64,000 bases of DNA from Meconema thalassinum (taxonomy: Eukaryota > Arthropoda > Insecta > Orthoptera > Tettigoniidae): positions 150,901,890 to 150,965,889 of the forward strand of contig OX336397.1 of assembly GCA_946902985.2 (NCBI GenBank), read 5' to 3'. The notes under the pieces are model-generated. The model saw only the letters and a program-made list of their open reading frames with translations. It ran no database searches and was not told where the DNA came from. Of this stretch, positions 33,200 through 43,146 are shown piece after piece. The position numbers and the translations under genes were made by a program. The first letter of the stretch is position 1. Each line of letters opens with the position of its first letter.

Positions 33200-33793
33200 A
33201 ACAATGAGGGTGATTCTCCCAACCTGAGTCCTGTTTGGACATGTTCGTGCCCTGTGCACATAAATTTACAATATTTGATTGCTGAGGATACACAGGTTTA
33301 AGTGTGTAACCATAAACTTCTTTATGATGACAATTATAAAAGTTAACCCGTGATACTATTCGTAAGTGGGGAAGGACATCTTCGAGTCTCTTCCGTTCAA
33401 TTTTGGTTCTGAGGGAGATATGTAGAGTTTGGGTTGAAGTGGGTTTCTTGTAACACGAGGCGGAAGTATTGTCTTGTATTTTCAGCAACTCATTGTATCC
33501 AGTTACTACCAATTTTTTAGTACTAGTGGTGTGACTTGAGTATACTTTCACGTTGATAGGTTTGTAGTGAAATTTAGCGGAATACATTCCGCCTACCCCA
33601 TCATATTGTGATAAGATTTGTGTGAAACCAATTATAGGACGCTTCATTTCAGTGTTGCACGAGTAATTCCACATTCTATTGCAATGATAGCTTAGACATC
33701 CGTAGTTTTCCCTAATGTACTCGTTACCAGTAGGTTTATTTGAATTCTGAGTTCGGAAATCAACTCATGTGTTATATGTGATAACAATTTGGA
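33200..33793 (+). promoter_or_regulatory. Upstream region of gene B, homologous to locus A
   Basis: Matches 5030-4372 in reverse. The minus strand here has a 158-codon open frame (33674-33198, with YDGVGGMYSAKFHYKPINVK and TKIERKRLEDVLPHL), but the copy at locus A does not keep this frame. It may be a decayed gene or a chance frame; I favour duplicated upstream DNA. Confidence 0.55.
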
Positions 33794-33801
33794 TATAAAT
33801 A
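33794..33801 (+). promoter_or_regulatory. TATA box of gene B
   Basis: TATAAATA is followed 32 bases later (T to A) by an initiator-like TCATTG at 33824-33829, and then by the exon 1 ATG at 33855. This is standard insect core-promoter spacing, and the box and its surroundings are shared with locus A. Confidence 0.65.
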
Positions 33802-33854
33802 CGGCCTCTTATAATTCCTAAGCTCATTGTTTGTGTTCTAGTTTGCTGAATATT

Positions 33855-33911
33855 ATGGATCAACAACTACCGGTATTCATTAAGTGTGAACAAGAAGAAC
33901 TGCCTAATATT
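33855..33911 (+). CDS. Gene B exon 1, acidic N-terminus
   Basis: ATG opens MDQQLPVFIKCEQEELPNI, ending in phase 0 at a strong donor, GTAAGT (33912). The paralogous exon at 4310-4242 has the same start, the same KxE motif and the same phase. The 5' untranslated region would be about 29 nt if the initiator at 33826 is used. The FIKCE, VKSE and IKIE motifs spread over exons 1-3 fit the [V/I]KxE SUMO-site pattern common in N-terminal linkers of insect C2H2 zinc-finger proteins; this is inference. The product would be nuclear if that is right. The start is well supported by promoter spacing and paralogue conservation. Confidence 0.68.
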
Positions 33912-34071
33912 GTAAGTTGCATTTATCATGTATATCGTGTGACATAGCAATCATGGTGATGTACATGACAAGCAAGGTATAGTGACTTAAGTTAATACCT
34001 GCTACCAAATAGTAGGCTAACCAGGATATTTAATATTCCATTGTTACACGTAACTTACATTATGTTGTTTG

Positions 34072-35075
34072 AAACCATTTTTCAGAGTTGCTTTAGTAAA
34101 CAAAAGTTTGGTGTTTTTCTGTCGGTCTACACGATTGTACCCAATGAGATGGATTATTCCTAATGCTGAAAAAAAGAGTCATGATATTAATAAATACACA
34201 TGGATGACCAGTTTCGATCGTCAAGCGATCATCATCAGATACATTACACTAAGGCTATAAAATCTATGGATGAAAATCTATACAATATGTACACATATCT
34301 AGTTGCAGTATTAGTAATACAACTCGTCAGTATTTGTCAGTTGTAGTCTATGTGATGTTTTGTTGAGATACTGGAAGTGGTGTTTGACCTCCGGAATTTG
34401 CCCGTTTAGAGTGAATATGTGGTTGTCGTAAATTGGCTCTTCATTGTGAGGTTTGAAGCCATTTTACAGTGTTGCCTAAGTAATCAAAAGTTTGGTGCTT
34501 TTCAGTCGGTCAACATTATTTATTAATCTTATGTAATTTATTTCAGGATTAGGGTATAACCCAGCTCTATTTGGGTGCATTCGTGTTGACCGACTGAAAA
34601 GCACCAAACTTTTGTTTTGGCTATTCAGATTGTACTGTATTGTAAAGGCTACTTATCTGGTTAGGGACTTGTGCGGTCCTGTTGAGAGCAGTTCACTTGT
34701 ACGCTTGTTGCACTGGACTGACTGACTGACTGACTGACTGAAAGTCCCTGTGTGTGATGGCTGCTCCCCCTCCCCGCAATCCTAAGTGCTGTATGCTCCT
34801 AGTGCAAGTGTGCAACTAACAAATACTGACGAGTTGCGTTTCCAATACTGCAACTAAATAAGTGTGAGTATTGTATATATATTATCCCCCACTTTTTCAG
34901 GCGTAGATTTTATAGCCTAAGTGTAATGGATCTGATGATGATCGCTAGACGATCGAAACTGGTCATCCAAGTGTATTTATTAAACTCATTCAATTTCTTT
35001 CAGGATTAGGGAATTACCCATCTCATTTGGGTACAATCGTGTTGACCGACTGAAAAACACCAAACATTTCTACAC
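34072..35075. mobile_element. Foldback element with ~160 bp inverted arms
   Basis: Left arm: GTTTGGTGTTTTTCTGTCGG, ACACGATTGTACCCAATGAG, ACACATGGATGACCAGTTTC, GATCATCATCAGATACATTA, GGCTATAAAATCT. The right arm gives the same order on the opposite strand (TGTTTGGTGTTTTTCAGTCG onward). The centre contains a shorter perfect-looking palindrome (34483-34610) built from the same outer motif. No coding frame. A non-autonomous DNA element. Confidence 0.8.
34483..34610. repeat. Inner palindrome, CAAAAGTTTGGTGCTTTTCA arms
   Basis: CAAAAGTTTGGTGCTTTTCA followed by GTCGGTCAACA at the left is mirrored at the right by TGTTGACCGACTGAAAAGCA and CCAAACTTTTG. The arms are 31 bp with an AT-rich centre. It repeats the end motif of the surrounding foldback, so it is a nested relative. 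Confidence 0.85.
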
Positions 35076-35141
35076 GTAACTTAGTACAGTTGTTCTGTCT
35101 GTTTGTTTTACGTTGGCTCATACTTGTATGATACTTTCTAG

Positions 35142-35240
35142 GAATCAATTGAACTGTTACCCTCTTATAATCTGCTGGACGAGTCTTCTGATATGTATGA
35201 AGATAAGAGCTGGAGGGTCAAATCGGAACATCCACTACAG
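35142..35240 (+). CDS. Gene B exon 2
   Basis: Acceptor TTTCTAG, 99 bases and 33 codons in phase 0, then a CAG/GTGACC donor. The peptide starts ESIELLPSYNLLDESSDMYE and continues DKSWRVKSEHPLQ. The first 18 residues align with gene A exon 2. Rich in Ser, Glu and Asp with a VKSE motif and no predicted structure. Acceptor, phase and open frame all agree, and locus A gives independent support. The product family is unproven; a zinc-finger protein N-terminus is the leading possibility. Confidence 0.65.
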
Positions 35241-35329
35241 GTGACCATAGGTTCTATTTTTCCTCTCCTATAAGTATTTCGTATTTTAGCAGCGAGTAGT
35301 TTCTGACGTTATTGTATTCATAATGCGGT

Positions 35330-36225
35330 TTCTCTGGGCCCTATTGTAGGTGACGTCTAGCCTACACCTGTGCAAACAGTACCTAAGTTATTGGTAATGC
35401 AGATTCTCTGTATTGGAATTCTTGGCCCTATTCTATGTGAAGTCTACACCTGAGCAAACAGATTGTAATTTATTGGTAATGTAGATTCACTTTGTTGGCA
35501 CCCTGGGCCCTATTCTATGTGAAGTCTACAACTGGGCAAATAGTAGCTAATTTATTCGTAATGCAGGTTCACTCTGTTGGCTACCTGGGCCCTATTGTCA
35601 GTGAAGTCTACACCTGTGCAAACAGTACCTAATGGTAATACAGGATCACTGTACTGGAACTTTTCATCCTATTCTATGCGAAGTCTACACCTGTGCCAAC
35701 AGTAGCTAATGTATTGGTAATGCAGGTTCGCTCTGTTGGCACCCTGGGCCCTAATGTAGGTGAAGTCTACACCTGTGCAAACAGTAATACGGAAATACTG
35801 GACTGGCATTCTGAGCTCAATTGTTGATGAAGTCTACACCACATGCTGTGCTAACAGTAGCTAATTTATTGGTAATGGAGGTTCACTCTGTTGGCTACCT
35901 GGGCCCTATTGTCAGTGAAGTCTACATCTGTGCAAACAGTACTTAATGGGAATACAGGATCAATGTACTGGAACTTTTCGTCTTATTCTATGCGAAGTCT
36001 ACACCTGTGCCAACAGTAGCTAATTCATTGGTGATGCAGGTTCGCTCTGTTGGCACCCTGGGCCCTAATGTAGGTGAAGTCGACACCTGTGCAAACAGTA
36101 CCTAATGGTAATGCAGAAACACTGGACTGGCATTCTGGGCTCAATTGTTGATGAAGTCGTCACCACATGCTGTGATAACAGTAGCCAATTTATTGGTAAT
36201 GGAAGTTCACTCTGCTGGCATATTT
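35330..36225 (-). repeat. Satellite array, ~78-88 bp unit, with 313 bp higher order
   Basis: Same family as 411-1080 in reverse. About ten units contain GGTAATGCAGGTTCACTCTG, TTGGCACCCTGGGCCCTA and GAAGTCTACACCTGTG. A block of about four units beginning GGTTCACTCTGTTGGCTACC at 35566 repeats at 35879, which gives a higher-order period of about 313 bp. Confidence 0.93.
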
Positions 36226-36599
36226 GTCAGAGGATGAAACACTGCTTTAGTGAAAACGTTTTACATAAAAACTCCAACATTTATAACCTTAACCAGTTGA
36301 AATGGATGTTTAACTGTTTCACATCTAAGGTGTATTTTTACAAAACTCAAATGAGAGAAAGTCAGATGATTGCCTTTTTTTCAGAATACCTTGCAAATTG
36401 TCCGAAGAGTTTAGGACGAAACAAACATGTTTGTACGTTGAGGTAGAGGGCCCAGGAGATCCTTGGGTATGAAAATGTTGAAACCTAGACTAGCTCTTGA
36501 GACATGTGTATTCTATATCGCGTCGGATTTCAATTGTGAATGTTCATTATAAGATCACGAGTGTCCGACCCATCTCATGAGGCTTGGGGCGACCTGAAC
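36226..36599. other. Unrecognised stretch after the satellite
   Basis: One open frame continues from the satellite to 36446, but its first half is satellite sequence. Nothing else was recognised. Confidence 0.35.
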
Positions 36600-36682
36600 T
36601 GCTAGGCCTATCTGTGAATATGATGTAGATCCTCCTTCTCCCTTGGTACCTACCTCCGCAGGTAGTCGTGGCTGTCAATATA
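36600..36682 (+). repeat. Minisatellite 2, left of the Gypsy insertion
   Basis: ATGATGTAGATCCTCCTTCT, CTACCTCCGCAGGTAGTCGT and GGCTGTCAATATA belong to the same repeat as 44993-45310. The Gypsy element splits this array. Confidence 0.85.
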
Positions 36683-38177
36683 TGCACCGCCCTATTAAAA
36701 TAAACATATTCTTGGCGTGCCTCCTAGCTGCATCACTGGAACCAACTAGAAAAGAAAGGAGTACGCAGTGGAAATTGATGTTAATTTCTGACCTGTGCTG
36801 GGCCCGTACTTGCAGGCCAGATGTGCCGAGCGACTCCAGACTCCGTGAAGGTGGTCCCACGACGAGTGGTAGGAATACCCTCCTGGTGCTAGACAGCTAG
36901 AATAAGTTAGGCCTAGGTTTGAAGAGAGAGAGAGAGAGCGAGCAGCCCGATCGCCAAACACTACTAAATAAGACACATGGGTAAAGAAATGGAAATTTAA
37001 TGAATTGAAACCGAACACACAAAGAAACCCGGCCAGAATAACACACACACAAAAAAGTACCCTAGGGGTCAAATACAGTCACTTTCAAACGGGAAGGATG
37101 ATTATAAACAATAAATTACTTACGATAATAAATAACGTTAAAAAATTAACTTCATACCTGTGCTCACTTCCGTGAAAACGATGTAAAAAGGGAGGAAGTA
37201 AATGATCAAGAGGCAATGGAGCCGGTCGCTGGTCAACAACAATCACTTCTCAGCCTAGAGATGGATGGTTGTCATGACGACCACAAATAACAAGCATAGC
37301 AAAGATAAAACAAGAGGCTGTGTGCGTGTCGCAGAGGCTGTGGCGAGCAATGGGGATGCGATCGAGCTGGCAGTCCCCAGAGAAAAGAAAAGCAAAAACC
37401 AAAGATACTACAAGGAGAAACAAATGACGTCAAGTGTCCGTGAAATATATCATGATACATACACGCAATCAAACACATAAAATGCTAGCCGACGATGCAG
37501 CTATAAAACACAAAGCAACTCGTGCTTGTAGGTAGTCTAGCAAAACATGCTAAACCTATATGGTCCCCAACTTACGTTCCGAGTTCGAGCTGAATACGGT
37601 AAGGCCTACTTAAAGTTACCGCCGTGATTCAGTTGCCCGAAGCATGGAATGAAGGGAAAACATAAGGGCTAAAATATATGGTGTCATGCCTCGTGTTGGG
37701 AGAATGGTCGAAACGCCAACGTCCACAAACAACGGGAGACCCATTGAAGATATGCCCAAATCAAAACAACTTCAATGCACCTGGCAGCAAGAAAAACATA
37801 CACTCACAAAATCACTCCCAGATATATTTCACGGCACAAATAAAAGGTTAAACGAAGATTCAAACAAAATAAAACAGGAGACCGCCATTTCGATTGGTTC
37901 CACAGCAAATCCAAGCACATGACGAAGATCAAAAAGAAAAGGTTAAATTTAGGAAATGAGCATAGTGGACACAAGGTTAGATGTATTACTTACATGAGTA
38001 AATGGAAGGCTTCGGCATAATAACAATGTTAAATAAAAAGGAAAAACATTACATTTTAAATAATAAGGCGGAGAGCCTCAAGGCACGTCCGGACAGAACG
38101 TATCTCACATGGCGACTGAGTCTACCGGGACGGCCGCCAAAGAAAATAAAGAAATGAGAGATGTTAAACATGGCTCA
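36683..38177 (-). repeat. Gypsy 3' LTR
   Basis: On the minus strand it runs TGAGCCATG to GGGCGGTGCA. It contains an AG microsatellite (GAGAGAGAGAGAGAGCGAGC) and several short open frames duplicated in the other LTR, which I treat as non-coding. Confidence 0.95.
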
Positions 38178-38198
38178 GGATCCACACCACCCCCCAAA
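38178..38198 (-). other. Polypurine tract of the Gypsy element
   Basis: Read on the minus strand, TTTTGGGGGGTGGTGTGGAT lies just upstream of the 3' LTR. G-rich tracts at this position prime plus-strand DNA synthesis in LTR elements. Confidence 0.6.
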
Positions 38199-38986
38199 AG
38201 AAAAATTATTTGTAATAATAAAAGATTTTTCTTTTTACATCACTAAGCACCGCCGCTTTGAAATCAATCATGTCCCAAGTGTTCCAAAATACACAACATC
38301 CTTATCACTCAGGTGGTTTGTCAACAACTATAACAGTACACAAAATATGAGGGGGGAGGGTGATCGATATAACAATCACTTAAGCAATTGAGCCATATCA
38401 GAAAGAATACAGTTATAAAATGAAGTAATATATAAAAATAATCAGATCGCTTCGGCGATCGCAATATCAGGACAGAACTCCTTCGGGGTCCCCAAAGGCG
38501 CGCGTTCCTTTGACGATCCCTGGGCTTGTCATAATGGTATTACGGTTCGCCTGAGCTTTACAATGACAAGAAAAGTAGATAGAGACACGGACGAAAATCA
38601 TAAACAAAAGACTTTCGCCCTTTGACGCCGAAGTCTGCCATTCTCCTTATACCCATCATGAAAGTGACGTATTAAAATAACAGAAGCGATATAATGTGTC
38701 CATTATTTATAGAATATAAATTCTCTACTGGCCGAATTCGCAAAAATACATATTTTTACAATAAATATTAAGTTACACAGAGTATGTAGGCCTATTTCTT
38801 CTTGTATTATTTTCTTTCTTGAGCTCGTAAACTTGTACTTGACTCTGCCTCGGTCAAAATTGGTTCAATAATAGGCAGGTCAAGGAGACGCCATATGAAT
38901 ACTAGCTTCCTTGGATAACATAAGCAAATTATGATTGGCTAACCTACGCAGAAAAAGGACAACATTAATCACAGCAAATAAGAAGG
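38199..38986 (-). other. Gypsy untranslated region after pol
   Basis: About 790 bp between the pol stop and the polypurine tract with no substantial minus-strand frame. An envelope gene, if ever present, has left no recognisable trace. Confidence 0.7.
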
Positions 38987-41900
38987 TTACACAATAAATG
39001 GTTTCAATTGAGATATGTGAGCTCTGGATACGTCGGTGGGATTCTCCTTGGAGATCAATTCAACAGTGACAGGTGTTAAAAATCTAGTGATAGTTTTGGG
39101 CGTGCTCCAGCGAAGCATTAGTTTAGCTGACTCCTTATTCTTGGCCGAACTCTGTGGGTGCAGGCGCACTAGCACGTCGTCATTCACCTGAAAACAAACA
39201 GGTTGCCTAACCTTGTTATAGCGAGACGCCACGCGATCTCGTGCCCTTTTCAGATGCCGTACAGCAACTTCCCATTTTTCTTCGACTGAGGTACGGCGGG
39301 ATGGCGCAGCCAGATAATCTATTTTCCACTGAAGCTGAAGTGGATCAACAATACGCCTTCCTAAAAACAATTCCGAAGGGGTAGAATTCGTCGATTCATG
39401 AAGAGCAGTGTTAAATCCTAAGGAGAAAAACTGAAGATTTGCGTCCCAACGTGACTGATCTGCGTTGTGGAACGCACTCAAGCAAGCCTTCAAGTTACGA
39501 TGAAACCTTTCAACGTGATTTGGCTGAGGGTGGTAGGGTGCCAAAAAGACATGATCAATTCCCCAAGAAAAACACATTGATCTAAAAGACTTGGACCGGA
39601 AAACGCTCGCGTTATCGGACACTAAAAACTTTGGAGGACCAAAAACACCAAAAATATGATTGGTCAAAAGCCTAACAGTGGTACGTGTCGTGATTTCCCT
39701 GACAGGAAATAACCATACAAATTTTGAAAATCCATCAACGACAGTAAGTATAGCTTTATGACCAGAAGATGACCTAACTAGGGGACCAAAATAATCTATA
39801 AAGAGGCGCTCATTAGGATATGACATCGTGTCAGCGTGGTGAAGTCCAATGCGGGAATTCTTTGCAGGCTTAGAACGTTGACACGTAACGCATTTTCGGA
39901 CGAAAGCAAAAGCATCCGCTTTCAAATGAGGCCAGAAGAATTCCTGAGAGATTTTATGGAAAGTCTTCGTCATACCTAAATGTAATCCAAAACAGGATTC
40001 ATGGAAATACGCCAAGAGCATACTTCGTATATTCTCTGGCACGAAAATCCTACATTTCGAAGATCGAGGAGCGGTATGCACTATAACATCATTGCGCAAT
40101 GAAAACTCAGATACACCAGGATCTTTCCCGAGAATTTTTTCACGCAATGTGACACAAAATGGGTCATCTGCTTGGTACGTACGGATGTCAGTAAATGACC
40201 ATGGAATGTGTTGGAGAAGATTCACTGGCTCGGGGATCTCAACAATGGGAGGAGGTTCCTCAAACATGCGTGACAAACAATCCGCTACAACATTTTCACT
40301 GCCTCTGACGTGAATGATGTCAAAGCTGAAAGAGGATAGACGAAGAATCCAACGATTTATACGTCCCAATTTTTTGACATGCGAGCGCATCCAGGACAGA
40401 GCTTCATTGTCGGTATACACTATGAAATGCCGATGTTCTAGAAAAGATCTGAAACGTTCACAGCCGAATACGACAGCCAGACTTTCTTTCTCGAAAGTGG
40501 AATACCGGCGTTCGCAATCATTAAGCATCCGACTGGCAAAAGCGATGGGTGCCAAATTACCATTCACCTGCTGACTAAGCACACAAGAAACTGCGACATC
40601 ACTCGCATCACAATGTAACATAAAATCTTTCCCAAAATCCGGAGTTCGAAGGACGGGAGCAGAAGAAAGACATTCTTTCAATTTCTCAAAGGCGAGACGC
40701 TGGTCGGGGCCCCACACGAATCGTACATTCTTCTTCTTCAAATAATTCAGGGGCGCTGAAATGTCCGAAAAGCCCTTAATGAACCTACTGTAAAAGCCCG
40801 CCATTCCCAAAAAACGTCGGACTGCTTTCACATTCGTGGGAGTAGGGAACTCTTGGATACATTGGACACGCTCAGGGTTCACTTCTATGCCCACATCCGA
40901 AAGAATGTGACCTAAAAATTTGATTTGCTTCGAAGCCAAAGAGATTTTGTCCGGGTTAACAGTGAGTCCGGCTCTGCGAAGACGACATAGGACTTCACGT
41001 AAATGGATCAGGTGATCCTCAAAAGACTGACTGTAAATCACGAGGTCATCAAGATAGTTAAACACAGATGAATACTTTAAATCTCCAAATAACTCATCCA
41101 AAACCCTACTCAATACTTGTCCGCCGATAGAAATGCCCATGGGTAACTTATTGAACTCAAAAAGGCCGAACGGAGTGGAGAACGCAGTTACCTTACGGCT
41201 CTCGGGATCGAGAGGAATTTGATAATATGCACAGTTCAAATCTAGGACGGAATAGTACTTCGCCCCGTGAAAATGCTGAAAAGCGCTCTCCAGAGTTGGA
41301 AGGGGAAAGTTGTCGAACACCACCTTAGAATTGAGTCGACGATAATCAACTACTAAACGAAAAGTACCCTCTTTCTTAGGCACCAGGAATGCTGGACTAC
41401 CATAAGAAGACTTAGAAGGGCTCACAACACCGCGTGCCTTAAGATCATGAATATATTCTCTCATGGCAATGAGTTTGGGTGAAGAGCAAGAAAATGGCGC
41501 CGACCTAACTGGAACCTCATCAGTCAAATCAATATGACACTCGTAGCCGATAGCGGAACCCAGTTCCGACGTGAGAACATCTGGAAATTCATTCACCAAT
41601 TCAGATAAAGCGTCACGTTGACTCGTGAATAAAGTAGGAGGGATTAGAACAGCAGAGATACCAGAAAAATTACAAGGAACACTCGCTTCACAAGTATTAA
41701 AATGAAACCGCTCCTTGGATTTAAACAAAAAACTGAAGGAATGATCCGAAAAATCAAGCCTCAACCCTGCTTTGTGCATAAAATCAGAACCTAAGATCAT
41801 AGGCGTAGATAAGTCATCCACCACATGGAAGTTCCAATCCCAAGAATAACCACATATCTTGATATGACATGTTACAACGCTAGAAACAGAAATAGATGAC

Positions 41901-42166
41901 TTCACCGCAGAATAAAATTTTAAACCCCCATCTCGTGGACAAATCTGAGTAACAGGAAGCTGTTCCGCGATGGAGCGCTGAATAAATGAACGTGAAGCAC
42001 CAGAATCCAGTAAAGCGGGTATCGACAATTTCTTAACACTTACAGGGACCCAAGGACAGAAGTTTCCAGTCGTGGAAATGTTCATTTCCCGGCGAACTTC
42101 ATTGCATGGCCACTCCGGCGGGTCTAAACCGGGGACCCATGCTCGTTTCCCTGACGCGAAGCACAT
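38987..42166 (-). CDS. pol: Gypsy Pol polyprotein (PR-RT-RNaseH-IN)
   Basis: 1059 codons without a break. The aspartic protease motif LLDSGAS is at residues 52-58. Reverse transcriptase shows LVVDYRRLNSKV (271-282), YSVLDLNCAYYQI and the catalytic YLDD (371-374). RNase H has HCDASD (519-524), FEKESLA and YTDN (584-587). Integrase has a His-His-Cys-Cys zinc region ending CVTCQRSKP, then Asp791 (FIDYFG), Asp851 (VSDNAS) and Glu886 (VERFHR), giving D-D-35-E spacing. The C-terminus has no chromodomain. The frame overlaps gag by 43 bases in the -1 frame and is probably translated as Gag-Pol by frameshifting at 42145-42151; the listed ATG is unlikely to be its real start. All catalytic residues are present, so the copy looks competent. 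Confidence 0.97.
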   Translation of the reverse strand: MCFASGKRAWVPGLDPPEWPCNEVRREMNISTTGNFCPWVPVSVKKLSIPALLDSGASRSFIQRSIAEQLPVTQICPRDGGLKFYSAVKSSISVSSVVTCHIKICGYSWDWNFHVVDDLSTPMILGSDFMHKAGLRLDFSDHSFSFLFKSKERFHFNTCEASVPCNFSGISAVLIPPTLFTSQRDALSELVNEFPDVLTSELGSAIGYECHIDLTDEVPVRSAPFSCSSPKLIAMREYIHDLKARGVVSPSKSSYGSPAFLVPKKEGTFRLVVDYRRLNSKVVFDNFPLPTLESAFQHFHGAKYYSVLDLNCAYYQIPLDPESRKVTAFSTPFGLFEFNKLPMGISIGGQVLSRVLDELFGDLKYSSVFNYLDDLVIYSQSFEDHLIHLREVLCRLRRAGLTVNPDKISLASKQIKFLGHILSDVGIEVNPERVQCIQEFPTPTNVKAVRRFLGMAGFYSRFIKGFSDISAPLNYLKKKNVRFVWGPDQRLAFEKLKECLSSAPVLRTPDFGKDFMLHCDASDVAVSCVLSQQVNGNLAPIAFASRMLNDCERRYSTFEKESLAVVFGCERFRSFLEHRHFIVYTDNEALSWMRSHVKKLGRINRWILRLSSFSFDIIHVRGSENVVADCLSRMFEEPPPIVEIPEPVNLLQHIPWSFTDIRTYQADDPFCVTLREKILGKDPGVSEFSLRNDVIVHTAPRSSKCRIFVPENIRSMLLAYFHESCFGLHLGMTKTFHKISQEFFWPHLKADAFAFVRKCVTCQRSKPAKNSRIGLHHADTMSYPNERLFIDYFGPLVRSSSGHKAILTVVDGFSKFVWLFPVREITTRTTVRLLTNHIFGVFGPPKFLVSDNASVFRSKSFRSMCFSWGIDHVFLAPYHPQPNHVERFHRNLKACLSAFHNADQSRWDANLQFFSLGFNTALHESTNSTPSELFLGRRIVDPLQLQWKIDYLAAPSRRTSVEEKWEVAVRHLKRARDRVASRYNKVRQPVCFQVNDDVLVRLHPQSSAKNKESAKLMLRWSTPKTITRFLTPVTVELISKENPTDVSRAHISQLKPFIV

Positions 42167-43146
42167 CTAGGACAGGCTATGTGCGTCACGTCACGAAGAC
42201 CGCATGTGTGACAAAACACACGCGAGGGCGCACGGCAGGAATTAAAATGATGCCCCAAACGATCACAATTCCAACATTTTATACGGTTATACATGTTCGG
42301 GTTTCGAGGTAACTGTTGATCCTGAGGAGCGGGATTCGCAGAAGAAGTAGCATTGGGAATACTCCCGACAATATGCGAGTGGGGACGGTTAACTGCCCGG
42401 TCCTCCTGACGAGATATTGAAGATGGGTGCGCAGTCCTCTGAATCTGGGATTGCGCGCATGCAGTCTCTGGAAACAAACTGTCAGAGGGGAGGGGTGGGG
42501 GTACATATGACTTGCGCAGGCGCCGATTGAACTCGCATTCACGTCCTTGATCAACAATGTCAGCCACACTATACACACTGGACCGGCGTATGAAAGACTT
42601 GTACTCAGGTGCTAGATTTCTATACACAATATCAACAGTTTGAATAAGGGGAAGGGGCTGCGACAACCTACTTATTAAAGTCATTAGCCCAGTAACAAAA
42701 TCGTCTACAGGCTCTTCCAAACCCTGGGTACGGCGATGAATTTCAGCCTTCAAGTCATGTTCAAAATCATAAGTCGTAAACCGCTCCTTTATTGACTTAC
42801 AGAAATCAACCCACGAGATGAAAGATCTGTTGGTAAGTCGATACCATTTTAAAGCTAAGCCACTCAACAATAACGGTAGGCAGACAACAATGTCGTCTGG
42901 TTCGAGGTCATAACAATGGCAGAGTTCACTGACCCTGTCTAAGAACTCAAATACAGACGAAACTCCCAGTTCACCAGAAAATGAAATTCCCCACTTGGAC
43001 ACTATATTGGCTACGCCTCCCTTGCGATGGCCTTTCACCTCAGTCAATGGATTAGTGTCTTTCCCACAGACACTTTCAAACGATAGCAGATCATCGTCAG
43101 ACTGGAAGAGCTCCTTCTTCACGTTACAACCTGGGAGAGAATACAT
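42124..43146 (-). CDS. gag: Gypsy Gag polyprotein
   Basis: 340 codons starting MYSLPGCNVKKELFQ. The central part, ELCHCYDLEPDDIVVCLPLL, SGLALKWYRL and FTTYDFEHDLKAEIHRRTQG, matches the capsid-like region of Ty3/Gypsy Gag proteins. The C-terminal nucleocapsid has a CCHC knuckle, CWNCDRLGHHFNSC, and a second Cys/His cluster, CHTCGLRDVTHIACPRC, with irregular spacing. It packages the element's RNA. It ends GNEHGSPV just after the slippery heptamer. The 350 bases between its ATG and the 5' LTR form the leader. Confidence 0.94.
   Translation of the reverse strand: MYSLPGCNVKKELFQSDDDLLSFESVCGKDTNPLTEVKGHRKGGVANIVSKWGISFSGELGVSSVFEFLDRVSELCHCYDLEPDDIVVCLPLLLSGLALKWYRLTNRSFISWVDFCKSIKERFTTYDFEHDLKAEIHRRTQGLEEPVDDFVTGLMTLISRLSQPLPLIQTVDIVYRNLAPEYKSFIRRSSVYSVADIVDQGRECEFNRRLRKSYVPPPLPSDSLFPETACAQSQIQRTAHPSSISRQEDRAVNRPHSHIVGSIPNATSSANPAPQDQQLPRNPNMYNRIKCWNCDRLGHHFNSCRAPSRVFCHTCGLRDVTHIACPRCASRQGNEHGSPV
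42145..42151 (-). promoter_or_regulatory. -1 ribosomal frameshift slippery site GGGAAAC
   Basis: On the minus strand G GGA AAC sits exactly in gag phase (codon GGA begins at 42150), within the 43-base gag/pol overlap. It fits the X XXY YYZ rule, and pol is in the -1 frame. This is the expected mechanism for making Gag-Pol. A downstream pseudoknot was not tested. Confidence 0.85.

Larger units (their letters stand above)
33912..35141 (+). other. Gene B intron 1 (inferred)
   Basis: GTAAGT donor to TTTCTAG acceptor, 1230 bp. Most of it is occupied by a foldback element (34072-35075). Confidence 0.6.

Noticed and set aside
33198..33674. 158-codon minus-strand protein upstream of gene B
   Set aside because: The duplicated block at 4372-5030 does not keep the frame, so it is not under coding constraint as far as can be seen.
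36746..37072. 108-codon frame in the LTR, duplicated at 43561-43887
   Set aside because: It lies inside the Gypsy LTR, is duplicated only because the LTR is, and shows no domain.
38199..38986. Envelope gene of an errantivirus
   Set aside because: No substantial minus-strand frame exists between pol and the 3' LTR.
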